This document shows, piece after piece, positions 1 through 10,837 of a stretch of DNA of 64,000 nt. Position 1 is the stretch's first letter, and each line of letters starts with the position of its first letter. The position numbers and the translations under genes are program-made. This DNA is from Wolfiporia cocos (taxonomy: Eukaryota > Basidiomycota > Agaricomycetes > Polyporales > Phaeolaceae). The notes below the pieces were generated by a model. That model had not been told where the DNA came from. It searched no databases and saw nothing but the letters and a program-made list of their open reading frames with translations. The stretch spans positions 1 through 64,000 of the forward strand of contig JACCLO010000008.1 in assembly GCA_029448655.1 (NCBI GenBank). The letters run 5' to 3'.

Positions 1-153
1 CCCTAACCCCTAACCCCTAACCCCTAACCCCTAACCCCTAACCCCTAACCCCTAACCCCTAACCCCTAACCCCTAACCCCTAACCCCTAACCCCTAACCC
101 CTAACCCCTAACCCCTAACCCCTAACCCCTAACCCCTAACCCCTAACCCCTAA
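1..153. repeat. Telomeric repeat array, CCCCTAA heptamer
   Basis: About 22 uninterrupted copies of CCCCTAA (TTAGGGG on the other strand) run from the first base and stop at a sharp junction with AT-rich DNA. This is a chromosome end read in from the telomere. The unit is one G longer than the TTAGGG usual in fungi and animals. The array may be truncated by the assembly. Confidence 0.98.
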
Positions 154-503
154 AATGCAAAATCAAATTTAAATTTAAAATTTAATTGACGTTAACTAAT
201 TAAATCTAACTCCATATGATACCATATAATTTCAATCAACACCACATAACCTCACATAAATTCATTTCATGCTCACATAACCCCACATAATTTCATTTCA
301 TACTCACATATCCCCACATAAATATATACAATACTCACACAACCCCACTAAATTCATTTAAAATTCCCACAACTCCAAATAAATTCACCCAAAATCAAAT
401 CATCCCCAAAGTACCACACAGACTTTTATCATGTCTATCACATTCATCGTCCATACCTACCCTTAATCCAACAAACTAAATCTCAGTCACTCATCTAACT
501 AAT
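154..503. other. G-poor, AT-rich subtelomeric DNA
   Basis: The plus strand has very few G residues and repeats loosely the words cacataa, ccccacataa and ttcatttca. No open reading frame of interest is present. The same strand bias (C on plus, G on minus) as the telomere suggests sequence shaped by, or degenerated from, terminal repeats. Confidence 0.7.
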
Positions 504-663
504 GTCATCTCACGTACTACACTTCTACATAGTCCCATCACGTGTCATCTCACGTACTACACTCCTACATAGTCCCATCACGTGTCATCTCACGTACTAC
601 ACTCCTACATAGTCCCATCACGTGTCATCTCACGTACTACACTCCTACATAGTCCCATCACCT
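504..663. repeat. Tandem 40-bp repeat, four units
   Basis: Four head-to-tail 40-bp units start at 504, 544, 584 and 624, each beginning gtcatctcacgtactacac. Unit 1 differs by one T/C and unit 4 ends with cct in place of cgt; otherwise they appear identical. Each unit carries CACGT twice, a core bHLH-type site, but I see no promoter here. Confidence 0.93.
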
Positions 664-2672
664 ATCATCACACATACCATCTCAGCTCTCACAATCTCTT
701 ATCTATCTCTCACAATTCTGTCTCTGTCACATCTCAACCTGCTGACACAACATAGACTTCTGCTAAGAACGAAACAGTTGCTAGCCAACTCCACAATCCT
801 CACCAACAGTAGAAAACAGTTGCAAAATACCCCAACTTTCCATACCATACATCTCATTACTAAACCAGCCACCCGTGACAATGCTCACATACCAGCCACA
901 TTCCCCACGTCCAATCCCTCATCCCATAGGGCATGTCCCACTGACCCACAGAGTTGGCCAGTGAATTCCCATGCCCGGTGCTTGCAACGCACATCTTCAA
1001 ATCCCTTTGACAAAAACTTGTGTTGCGCATCTTCTTCCTGCACTGCCCTATGGGAATTTGTAGCTGTTGTAATGTAACTGGCCTGTAGATACCCAACAGA
1101 AAATCCCAATAAATAACAGGGAGGGATTACATTTTGCACACACGATTACAAGCAGAGTGATGATAACACCAAGCATTAGTAACCTGTCAGAAGTCGCTGA
1201 GTGGTGTGGAAGGGCAGTGCAAAAATGCAGCGAATAGCAGATCGCCGATACATAGCGCGAGAGAACAAAATGTATGTGTGGGAATGCAAGAACAACCCAC
1301 AACAAAATATCCGATTGGCCACAAACTAATGTGCGCGCAATGACGAATACTAACACATGATCGTGTTTGCTAACGACAAGGAGATACTACGAGACAAAAC
1401 GACTAAAAACTTCAAGACTCACCGGTGATCTCTTCACCACAAAGACTTGATCAGCTACGGTTGAGCTTGGCGTCGCCTCGCTAAGACTTAGAGGACAGCG
1501 TCACACAGAAAATGCAAGGAGAGAGAGATGGATTGCACCCTGGGTATGGCAGCTGTTTTATGTTACAAACGACACAGTTTCAAGAGCCAACTGAAATACG
1601 ACAGAAGAAAAAGTAGTGATATGCGATCGACAGAAGCGAGTGATCATGTAACTCGATAAGGAAAAATGACTACCATAACAGTCTTGTGCCTATGAATCTA
1701 TGTGAAGTAGTGGAGAAAAAATAGATGGAGGCCACGTTGTCGGCACAGACACATCCGACATACCGTCAGGATTGGCGTACGAAACGCGCAATGGCTCGGA
1801 CTCCATCAACAATGTCAAGACCACATCCAATTTACGTGCGCATCTTGCCACCCTCGAGCGCAGAAACGTCAGTCTGGAACGTCACAGATCCTACTTCACT
1901 TTTGCGTACCACTCCCTTGGGACATGTCTCACGCGCTGCTAGAGTCGGTGCAGAGGTTTTAGTACAGTAAGGAAAATAATCAAAAATACCAGAAATAAAA
2001 TATACATGCAGGACGACGACCTGTATGCATGATCGAAGAGTATAATCGCATACTAATGCTGTACGCTCGATAAAGTTTTTGGTATGTGCTTGATTCTTAA
2101 AGCTTCTGCGAGTTTGAGTGTAGAGAACTTGAGCTTGCTATCTTGTAATCGTTGTTCGAATGGTGATCTTGTGACTTATACGGATTTGAGTATAGAAACG
2201 CGCTACCCCTCCACAAGAGGACGACACTTTTTGTCTTGACCTTAAGACCAATTCATCCCTGCGACCTCATCGGCTAGAACCATGGCTTCATGCTACTCCA
2301 GTGTACCAGTGGATACAACTTGTCAAGGTTGGTGTGATACTTGCATGATGTTGCCCGGATTTCGGTGGAGTTGTATAGTGTGATTGAACCGGCTTGGTGT
2401 GCCTCGCGGATGTACGCGGTGTCGGATACAATGCAGTGATATTGGGTGTGAAAGTTTCGAGTGCCGATGGAGAAGTTCGGAGCATCACGCTGTAGCACGA
2501 GTGACGTCTCGATGGTCTGATGATCCTCTCTGTAGTAAAAGAGTTTGAGCCTGTTTGCTGCAACTAGTTCTTTCAGCACAGATAGACTGCAACGTCGCGT
2601 ACACAAGCGTCTAGCGCCGCTGCGCAAGGGCATAAGACCGTACCCTCTAATAATAGACCAGTTACCCGCTCC
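664..2672. other. Subtelomeric DNA without a convincing gene
   Basis: No gene can be supported. Reading frames are short, overlap on both strands and resemble nothing I know. A stretch at about 1769-1935 (plus) reads as a plausible protein segment with charged helices but is bounded by stops. It may be decayed coding DNA belonging to the gag relic that starts at 2673. Confidence 0.5.
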
Positions 2673-4729
2673 ATGACAAAGTCATCCACTAGTTCTACTA
2701 ATCAGCAGCCCCTCAACACGAACGTGAACACAAACACAAACACAACGAACATACCATCGATCGCAAACACCATGTCGGCAATCACTTCAGCACTCGTCGT
2801 TCCGATGATGAGCGCAGGGTCACGCTATGCACCTAAATTTGACGGTAAGAACGTAACAGATTTCTTGTTAGTTTTTGAAGCACAGGCTTACGCTGCTGGT
2901 ATTCCGTATACCGAGTGGTCAGACAAGGTTCTACAGTATTGTAAGTCCAGCATTAGACAGATCATCAAGAATCATGAGCTGTTCAGGAACAAGACTTGGA
3001 TAGATACTAAGAAGGTATTTTATCATTATTTTCCTTCTGAGGAGGAGAAAACGGTACCTACGCCGGAGGGTCTATGTGAGTTCTCAAGGCGTTGCTGAGA
3101 GGACGAGCGAGTGAACTTGTGTAGCTCCTTCGACAGATATGTTAGGAACTTTGCTCTGAAAGAGGGGGACCTGGTGAGAAAGAGTAAGATGACAGAGACA
3201 GAGAGAGATTTGTTATTTTACCAAGGCTTACCGGTGACTGTGAGGCATCGTATTGCAGGTAGTTTGCGCAGGAAAATAGGTAAAGACATCACAATGGATG
3301 CACCTCCGGATCAAAGCATGACGATTGAAGCAGTAAGATTGTATTTTAGCAGAAATAACATTGAGTATGGTCTAGGTACATTGAACTCAGGTTCTGACGA
3401 AGAGACGAGTGACGACAAGGAGTTGTCATCTGACGAATCGGATTCCGGGAAGGAGGTGAGGCGTAGAGCTAGAAAGAGAGCTGAGAAAGAGTAATGTGGT
3501 AAGAAAGTGAAGTCGAAGGCTAACGAGAAAGACGAACAGACGGAAAGATAGCACAGCTGAGTGAAGCATTGACTAAATTACAGCTGACGATCGCAAATCA
3601 GGAGGTAGCGACACAGGTACGACAGGAACAACCAAGGACACAGCATCAGCATATGCATCAGGTATCGACTGGCCAGATGGAAAGGGCACCACATACATGT
3701 TTCATGTGTGGCAAGACGGAGGGTGTCAATCTCGATCATCCGATTGGGATGGGTAAGTGTCCAGAGACGATAGCACTAATTGCAGAAAAGATGTGTCAGT
3801 TTTTGCCAGCAACTGAGAAGGTCATTCAAGCGAACGGAGCAAACTTACTGATGATGCCTGCCGGGCAACGTGGCGGCATTGCAGTGGTGCTGCAAGAGGA
3901 GATCTGTTTCGGTAAGGAAAAGGACCGTGACATGTCTAATGTTGCAGGTCCCTCAGGTACCTGTTCGAGCCTAGGGGTGTTAGTTGACGGCGAACAATTG
4001 ATCGAAGGTGACGTATACGCATACTCATTGAGGGTGCTGAACACTTTTGCAGCTACTCGAGCACAAGCCAAGAAGTCGACAGCAGAGGATGGGGAGTCAA
4101 GCAATGAAGAGCCGATAGCCAAGAGGTTTGAATACAGGCACACTAACGATAGGTCGAAGGGTAAGGTTGTGGGGCTGTCTGAAGCTACGAAGATGACGCC
4201 GACAGCGAAAGTGGATGGTAAGGCTGCGAGCGAGAAGCCACCAGCCGTGAACATGGAAGAGGGTTGGAAGACTAGGAAGAAGGATCAGGTAACTGCGCAC
4301 AAGAGGGACATGCCTCCTCATCTGAAGCAGACGAGGTTCACGTCTGACGTATAGGATATGGTGTCCGCCGACAACGTCGCTAATCAGATACTTGATCAGA
4401 AGCTAACGCTGCAACTGAGACAGATAATAGGAATTTTGCCTACCTTGCAGAAGCGTTTTGCGGCACTCACGAAGACGCGCAAGGAGGTAGGTGGATCTGT
4501 GGCACAAGCAATTTGGATAGCCACAGTTGAAGATGAGAAAGAGGCAGTCGAGAATGTCGTGACAGAGGGGTCGGTGATGCTGAGCTTACAGGAGGGTGAG
4601 AACCTCGAAGAGGTAATAACGCAGCACGCTGACGTTTATGCTGTGGCAGTTGGACAGGAACGATTCTTTGCAATGGCATGTGGAGTTGTACAAGGGATGT
4701 TTGGGACTGAAAGTCCGGGGGTTGCATAA
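2673..4729 (+). pseudogene. Decayed Ty3/gypsy-type gag (start of gag-pol)
   Basis: Remnant of a retrotransposon capsid gene. The N-terminal part has the basidiomycete gag look (APKFDGKNVTDFLLVFE, then a capsid-like helical region). A cysteine/histidine cluster follows at about 3699-3767 (CFMCG, then HPIGMGKC), the usual nucleocapsid position. The last part (DQKLTLQLRQIIGILPTLQKR) matches the linker that normally precedes the protease. The frame is broken by a TGA at 3096, a TAA at 3492, a one-base shift near 3549 and a TAG at 4352; reading resumes in frame after the first and last. Protease, reverse transcriptase and integrase are absent. It is unlike the gag genes of the nest at 31-64 kb, so it is a separate and older family. 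Confidence 0.8.
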
Positions 4730-4739
4730 GGCCGGTGAT

Positions 4740-5236
4740 AGAAGCGTGTGCTATTGAGGGAAGCACGGAGCTTAGGAAGTGCCGATGATGCATGTGGTGG
4801 TCGTTAGGCTTCTCAGCGTAGTAGACCGATGGGCACAGAGCTTAGTCAGCTGTTGTGCCATGTTGCCATTATTATGCGAGTGGCGCTCGCTGCTGACAGG
4901 GAGAGGCTGGTCGACTTGTGGACTCTAGACTCTATGACGGGGTTGTGACGTAGCGGTGGCGGTGCTATGACCTAGACGTATGACGTGGATCACAGGATGA
5001 GGCACAGCGAAGCACGTTGCCTTAGTGATGACGTAATCAGTCATGTGGTGTAGCGTTGGGCCAGTGCTATGGGTCACGTGTAGGTTAAGGCCTATTCGGC
5101 CGTAAGGTTCCGTTATAATACCTCGGCAGGTTCGGCATGATGGGATAAGTCCCGGATAACTTTGTAGAGGCTTGTATAAGGCCAGAATTGGTGCTATAAT
5201 TGCGCGAAAAATGTGCTATGTCCCAAATCTGTGACA
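4740..5236 (-). repeat. Degenerate LTR relic, related to the element C/G LTR
   Basis: Scattered blocks match the 1,094-bp LTR of element C in the same relative order: gccattattatgcgag at about 4864, gtcatgtggtg at about 5041, and a terminal block (ctataattgcg, cgaaaaatg, then aaatctgtgaca ending at 5236). Divergence is high and the left edge is unclear, so no target duplication can be given. It follows the gag relic directly but may belong to another insertion. Confidence 0.5.
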
Positions 5237-5596
5237 ATAATCTGTGACACTATGAGGTCAGAACTATTATTAGTTTACAAGGCCCCACATTCCATCGTTT
5301 ACAACATCAGCGCCCATACTGGCCCAGTCTATGACATCATGCCTATTATTATAGGTCTATACTTAGTGTGGCCTGCTTATCTGACAGGTATGACATAGCG
5401 GCCTGCTTCCTCCACATTTATGGCATACAAGGCATATTTACAGAGCCAGTGTCATCTCTATGACATACTGCACTATTCCTAGATAGCACCATATTATGAC
5501 GCCTTATGGCATCACTATGATACCACAACATGTGCACAGACTAGCTGCATTAGGGTAGACATTAGTAGTAGTATAAGGTCTTATATGTCTAGGCAT

Positions 5597-5635
5597 CTAT
5601 GGTGCCAACGGCCTAGTCACCGCCTCTTTTGTACA
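5597..5635 (+). repeat. Left terminal inverted repeat of DNA transposon
   Basis: This 39-bp segment is the reverse complement of 8835-8873 with a single C/T mismatch. The outer bases are ctatggtgcc. If the outer TA is the target duplication, the element proper begins TGGTGCCAAC at 5600. Confidence 0.95.
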
Positions 5636-5821
5636 GTAGCCAAATCCTGTGGGCAACTTCACGTTAACCCTAATGCAGGGTTTACATAAGTGCTGGTACC
5701 TGGCGGCACCCTGAGATTAAACATTTTGGGTATAGTACGGCACGGAGAGAACATTTGAACACTCGTTGTGGTGTAGATACGGCAACGGCGCAGGCCTGTT
5801 GTGTATGTACTATTTCACTAC

Positions 5822-8623
5822 ATGCCGCGCTCTAGTAAGATACAGAAAGCACGCAAAGCTGCCGCTGCTCGTGCACGTACTGGGAAGCAGTTGAGCACAC
5901 ACGCCAGCGCCAGGAAGCAGTCGTGCACATCACAAGCCCAAGTATCAGCTGTGCGAGATGTTCTCTGCATAAGCTCAGATGAGGATGACGAGTGCACGTC
6001 ATGGATGGGGGATGTGAGTTACATGATCTCCTCGGACAAGAATGAACATGGAGAGGACTTGAATGATGACGAGGGCAACAACGGAGATGATGACGGAGAT
6101 GATGACGGAGATGATGACAACAACAACGATTTGTCTGAGTTGAAGGGTGATGAGCTGCATCAGAGTCTGGAGATGGCACAGCAGAGGAAAGAACGCAACA
6201 GGGATGCCTTCGGTATCCTAATGAGACCAATGTCTCAGAGCGTCTGGAAGCAAGCAGAGAGCAACCGGGCTCTGGGTTACAATGGCATGTCAGACAGAAC
6301 GAAACGGAGGCACGATAAGAAGCTTCGGGATGAACAGGCTCACCGTAAGAGGTACTTATCACAATTCATGGGCAAAATGTATGTGTTGACGAGTTTCGGG
6401 CACAGCTCTGGTGCGCAATTCATGCACTCGTTTTTCTCGACACAGAAGGGTCCTGAGCTGTCAGAGCAGCAGTCAAATGAGCAACAGGGTGGTTTACATA
6501 CCATTCCAAGTGTTCGCCAGCCAGCACTGAGTGGAGACAAGATTTTCTGTGGATATCTCTCTGATATCTCATCATCAGAGGATGAGTACGAAACCGGAGA
6601 TGTGGGTGCTGAAGGTGGAGAAGGAAGTGAAGAGAACATCCACAATAGCCAGGAGCATCAAAGTGCGATGCTACAGTTACTCATGCATGAGGAGGAGGAA
6701 GAGAGCAAAATGGACGAGGCTGAACTTACTGTGGATTCCAGCCCCTCACAGCAGCAGCGCACTGTCCGCTCCAACCAGACAACCCCCCCTCCAAAGCACT
6801 GCAAGCTTGAAGTGCCAGCACGCATTACCCGCTCTCACATCAAGGAGAACCGTATGCGGACCTTCGAGAATGGACTTGATGCAATCCAGAAATTCATTAA
6901 ATCAAAGCGACATACCTTTATTTCAGGCGATAACAGTCTACAGGCCTGCTGCAGGCACTGTATTGAGAGCTATCTGCACTTGATTGTCAAATACAAGCAC
7001 TCCATGACTGTGGCAGGGGAATGTGCAGCGAAAAAGCCATGGCTTTTCTGCAAAATGGGGTGTAAGGATGGTGCAGAAGTGGGCTCGAAGATGGTTGAAT
7101 GCGCGAGAACTTCCCGTATCCTTGAAGGGCCGGCATATCAAGTCCTATACATTGCTACAGGACCCTGTGGTGCAAGTGGAGCTACGCTCATACGTGCAGT
7201 CAAACAAATGGGCCATGAATCCCAAAAAACTCACCAAATTCACCAAAAACAGCATGGTACCAGCAGCTGCTCAGCAGTATCTGAAAGAGATCATTCGTAA
7301 GGAGATGCCAGCAGGGTTAAAGAAGTATATGGAGCTTGAACTCTTCCCATGGATTCACTTGAAGGTTGGCCAAGAAATCTCCCTGAGCACTGCGCATGAT
7401 TGGCTTCATCGAGAAGGCTTCCAGTACATCGAGCACAAGAAGAGCCTCTATTATGATGGTCATGAGTGGCCAGATGTTGTCAGGTATCGTCAAGAAGTCT
7501 TCCTGCCAGCAATGGCACAGCATCAAAAACGAATGATCGAGTATGTCGTTGGAAATGTCGCGGAAGAGGTCAACAAGCAAACAGAAAATTATGTCGAGTG
7601 CCATCTGGTGTTTGTGGTGCATGACAAAATGACTGCCCAAGCACATGATGGTGTCAAAAAAAGCTGGGTTTTCAAAGGTGAGCAGCCACTACAAAAAAAG
7701 GGTCCCGGCAGGGGCATTCACCGCAGCGACGTAATCTGTTCCACATTCGGTTGGTTGAAGGATGCGGGACAAGGCCTTGAATATGGTAAAAATCATGATG
7801 GCTTCTGGAACGGTGAGATGTTTGTGAACCAGGTATGCCATGACAAATCTGTAGCAGACTTGACTCACAAAATAATTGATCATAGCTGAAAACAAAGATC
7901 ATTCCGACATATGAAAAATTGCATGGCCCCGGATTCCAAGCCTTAATTGCTGTTGACCACTCACAAGGACATTCTGCCTTCGCTGAGGATGCACTTCTTG
8001 TGTCACGCATGAATCTGTGCCCTGGTGGAAAGCAGGCACAAATGCGTGATGGCTGGTTCATGAAGAATGATCAGAAAATTATCCAACAAATGAATTTTCC
8101 ATACAATCATCCTGATCATCCCAATCTTCCCAAAGGGATTCGACAAATTCTCATCAAGCGAAGCCTCCGGGTTGATGGACTGCGAATGCAGTGTCACAGG
8201 AAATGTGACCCAGATGTGATCAGTTGCTGTGCCAAGCACATACTCGAAAATCAGCCAGACTTCAAGGAACAGAAAACTCTTGTCCAGGAAGTCATTGAGA
8301 ATGCAGGCCACATGTGCATATTTTTACCAAAATTTCACTGTGAGCTGAATTTCATTGAATACTTCTGGGGTGCTGTCAAGAAGTATCTCCGCAACCACTG
8401 TGATTATACGTTTCCAATATTACAAGCCAATATGCCAGATGCACTGGCATCGGTAAGTGTCGAGACAATCTGGAAATGGGAGCACCGGGTTGTTAGGTGG
8501 ATGGATGCTTATCACTCAGGATTGGGCACAAAAGATGCTCAATTACAGGTGCAGGCATTCAGTTCTCGTCGATACAAGTCTCACCATCGTGTTCCAGAGA
8601 CCCTCGCACGTCAGCTTGACTGA
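5822..8623 (+). CDS. DDE transposase, one intron and one frameshift
   Basis: Transposase of the flanking inverted-repeat element. The N-terminus is basic (MPRSSKIQKARKAAAARARTG) and likely binds the ends; an earlier in-frame ATG lies at 5801. An acidic linker with GDDD repeats follows at 6083-6120. The catalytic half shows LSTAHDWLHREGF, YYDGHEWPDVVRYRQEVFLP, a first acid in VVHDKMTAQAHDG, a second in AVDHSQGHSAFAEDALL and a third in LNFIEYFWG. This is a widespread Agaricomycete family. A 53-bp phase-0 intron, GTATGC...ATCATAG at 7833-7885, restores VNQ-LKTKIIP. At 7031-7035 a run of five A shifts the frame; with four A the reading continues ECAAKSHGFSAKWG. So the gene is either freshly inactivated or has a sequencing error. 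Stop TGA at 8621-8623. Confidence 0.87.
7833..7885 (+). other. Inferred intron in the transposase gene
   Basis: GTATGC donor after a complete CAG codon, a ttgactcac branch-like stretch and a CATAG acceptor. Removal of 53 nt keeps phase 0 and joins two blocks that are contiguous in homologous proteins as I remember them. Confidence 0.8.
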
Positions 8624-8834
8624 TATACTATATTTAAATTAGTCAGATAGGTAGAGATGTCAATACTTTCCTTATATAGTACTGCTTTCCCACAACTGGC
8701 CAAATTTGGACATATAAATTTCTCGATTTTGATTTTCAGAGAAATCCGCCTAGCCATTTTGTTCCTATGTTCAATCTAAGCATTTTGGCTAGACCGATTG
8801 TCTCTAGGCACCAATCTGAGCAAGCAGTAAGACT

Positions 8835-8873
8835 TGTACAAAAGAGGCAGTGACTAGGCCGTTGGCACCATAG
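8835..8873 (-). repeat. Right terminal inverted repeat of DNA transposon
   Basis: Reverse complement of 5597-5635 at 38 of 39 positions. The outer end is ggcaccatag, with the TA duplication at 8871-8872. Confidence 0.95.
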
Positions 8874-9033
8874 GGACTTACTTTCCTAGACTTAACAATG
8901 TGAACTTGGAGCATTTCCCTACTCTTTTCTACTCTTGCTGAGCATCGTGTGCTTGCCTGGGAACTCTTTTCTTCTTCTTAAAACTCTATCTTGTGCTGGC
9001 AGCTTGAGATGTCACAGAGACAGGATTGTGACA

Positions 9034-9392
9034 ATAAGGCCTAACAATCTACTGTCACTTATCTGACTGCATATAGGTTACGATTCCTGAGGTATGAAGA
9101 AAGTGTTTTGTATGATGTAGATCCATCAGGTTAGGGTGACCACAATCTGTGTCATATGTGAGAATATAAAATAAACTGTCATTGCATTGGTCTATTCTCA
9201 TTGTGTCTGACAAATAAATTGTTTCACGTAAAGATAACGTCAGAATAAAATACTGAAAGGCTAATAGAATCCATATATCTTTGATGCAAGTCTAGGCTTG
9301 GACTTGCTAATGCAGTTGTAAGGGTTGGTTGCAGTCAATAAGACAAGTGACCCGTCAAGCAGGAATTGCAAGAGTAGTAAACAAAGTGAATG
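9034..9392. other. AT-rich spacer between LTR relics
   Basis: I see no gene or named repeat here. The segment separates the relic LTR ending at 9033 from the relic beginning at 9393. Confidence 0.5.
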
Positions 9393-9533
9393 TGTCACAG
9401 TTTTACAAGGCATTTCCCACATTCTCTATTCTCATAATAGAAGTCGTGCAGCCCCTTTACTAGTACAGGTCTTCTCATCTACATTGTTAGAATCACATGA
9501 CCAAGGGCTTTCCGATGCACTAGAAATTACCAA

Positions 9534-9560
9534 GTCACATGACCTTCCAGGTCATGTGAC
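9534..9560. repeat. Perfect 12-bp inverted repeat, 3-nt loop
   Basis: Arms gtcacatgacct and aggtcatgtgac are separated by tcc. Each arm contains CACATG and TGACCT. It lies in the LTR relic and could be a protein-binding palindrome or an RNA hairpin. Confidence 0.85.
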
Positions 9561-10234
9561 CTACTCAACTACATCAGATTAGATATGTGCCACTAAGTCC
9601 AATCATAGCCACCAAACCAGGTGACCTTATCTCTTATCTTATCTGTACAAGTTATGACATCAGGTTCCATTACTGGACCAGACCATGACATCATCATGAC
9701 AACACTATTACTAGGTCATGACACCATAGAAAAGCTCATCAGAAGACATTCTGATACGTTACATATCAAATACCTGAAACATGATCATCAACATCATTAG
9801 AAGCCATTAGGACAACCCTTCCAGCTAGAAGCCTAGCAGTTCCATATATCAAGTGTTATTATTAGCGTAGCACTCCACTATCACAATGTGGCCTTATAGC
9901 CCGCTTACTTTCCATCATGACAAGAAGGCCTAGAAACCTTCACGAATGTCATTACCAGGTACATGCCATATCACACCATAGTCACACCATATTAGCACTA
10001 CACACAGACCAAGCCATTAGGACAGGTCTACTCATGAATAGTATACATCATGTATATAACCGAACATCTAGCATCCTACAGCGCTAGACTTAACAATTGC
10101 CGCTAGGGCATCCATATTCTCTATGGGGGCGTTTCCCCTACTTTTCTTCTAACCTCCTGCTGGATGACTTATGGTCTGATTTGAGGCTTACCCCTTGGTG
10201 TTATACTATGTACTGGCAGCTTGAGACGTCAACT

Positions 10235-10810
10235 TGACACATACTACTCACATCTGTGGGACCGGTCCTGCTGGGGACCCTAACCGTCAGATGAGGTGCG
10301 ACCGCGCCGTCAGCAGTGATCCTAGAACCTATGTGACAGAGGTTGCATAGGCCTCCCCAGGCCTAAGGTGACATAACAAGGTGGTGACCCTCGGACTAGC
10401 AGTCAAAGAGCCAGTAAGGACCACACCAGCACACAGAGAGGTAAGGAGTAAGAGGGCCAAGCCCTAATGCCGAGAATCTTAGACTTGAGGCATAAGGCAA
10501 CAAGTCGACATACTTATATACATGAGGTAACTATCTAATGGCTGGCCCTAAAGTCATAGCCTGTGTGCAGTAACTAAGGGAGCACATGATGAGTAACTAC
10601 CGTAATGTAACATGTACATAGTGTGACCGTGATGTAAGTACCTGAGACGCGTGCTACCCTACAGTGCTAATCTACTGGGTCGGGTGGTCTGATAAGATAA
10701 CAAGGAGCGGACGAGAGGAAACTGTACGCTAAGACTTAGCCCCATGCCTAGGGGCACTTCCACAATACAGAAAGGGATGTCGAGAACCCCTCACAGAGAA
10801 TTCTGTGACA
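10235..10810 (-). mobile_element. Solo LTR (576 bp), target duplication CAACT
   Basis: Starts TGACACATAC and ends TTCTGTGACA, with CAACT directly on both sides (10230-10234 and 10811-10815). Reading on the minus strand, a TATA core (catgtatataag, near 10515) sits mid-element, as in the other LTRs here. It is related in layout to the solo LTR at 21606-22183. No internal region remains, so it arose by LTR-LTR recombination. Confidence 0.92.
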
Positions 10811-10837
10811 CAACTAAGACATTGGATTAGTGTGACA

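Larger units (their letters stand above)
5600..8870 (+). mobile_element. Cut-and-paste DNA transposon with TA target duplication
   Basis: A 3,271-bp unit begins TGGTGCCAAC and ends GTTGGCACCA, flanked by TA at 5598-5599 and 8871-8872. It has near-perfect 39-bp inverted ends and one large transposase gene. TA duplication and a D,D,E transposase with an NFIEYFW third-acid motif place it in the IS630/Tc1/mariner superfamily. It sits inside an older LTR relic. The ends are well preserved, so it is fairly young, but the transposase frame carries one shift. Confidence 0.88.
5243..9033 (+). repeat. Degenerate LTR relic split by the DNA transposon
   Basis: The sequence before the transposon (5243-5597, starting TGTGACAC) and after it (8873-9033, ending GTGACA) lines up in two places with the relic LTR at 9393-10837: agtttacaaggc...cccacattc near the start, and tagacttaacaat...ggcagcttgaga.gtca near the end. 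This suggests one old LTR that later received the 3.27-kb DNA transposon. The flanks (ataat and ataag) match at only 4 of 5 bases, so the exact ends are uncertain. Confidence 0.4.
9393..10837 (+). repeat. Degenerate LTR relic holding a younger solo LTR
   Basis: Begins TGTCACAG at 9393 and appears to end GTGTGACA at 10837 once the inserted LTR at 10235-10810 is set aside. A promoter core catgtatataaccg lies at about 10051, as in the intact LTRs further right. It aligns in blocks with the relic at 5243-9033. No clear target duplication remains. Confidence 0.5.

Noticed and set aside
622..1077. 151-codon frame near the telomere
   Set aside because: It begins inside the 40-bp repeat and is rich in Ser/Thr/His from C-rich DNA; overlapping frames exist on the other strand. 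No motif.
8992..9033. A short TGTCACAG...GTGACA unit looking like a miniature LTR
   Set aside because: Only about 25 bp between the ends and no duplication; better explained as the end of the relic LTR.
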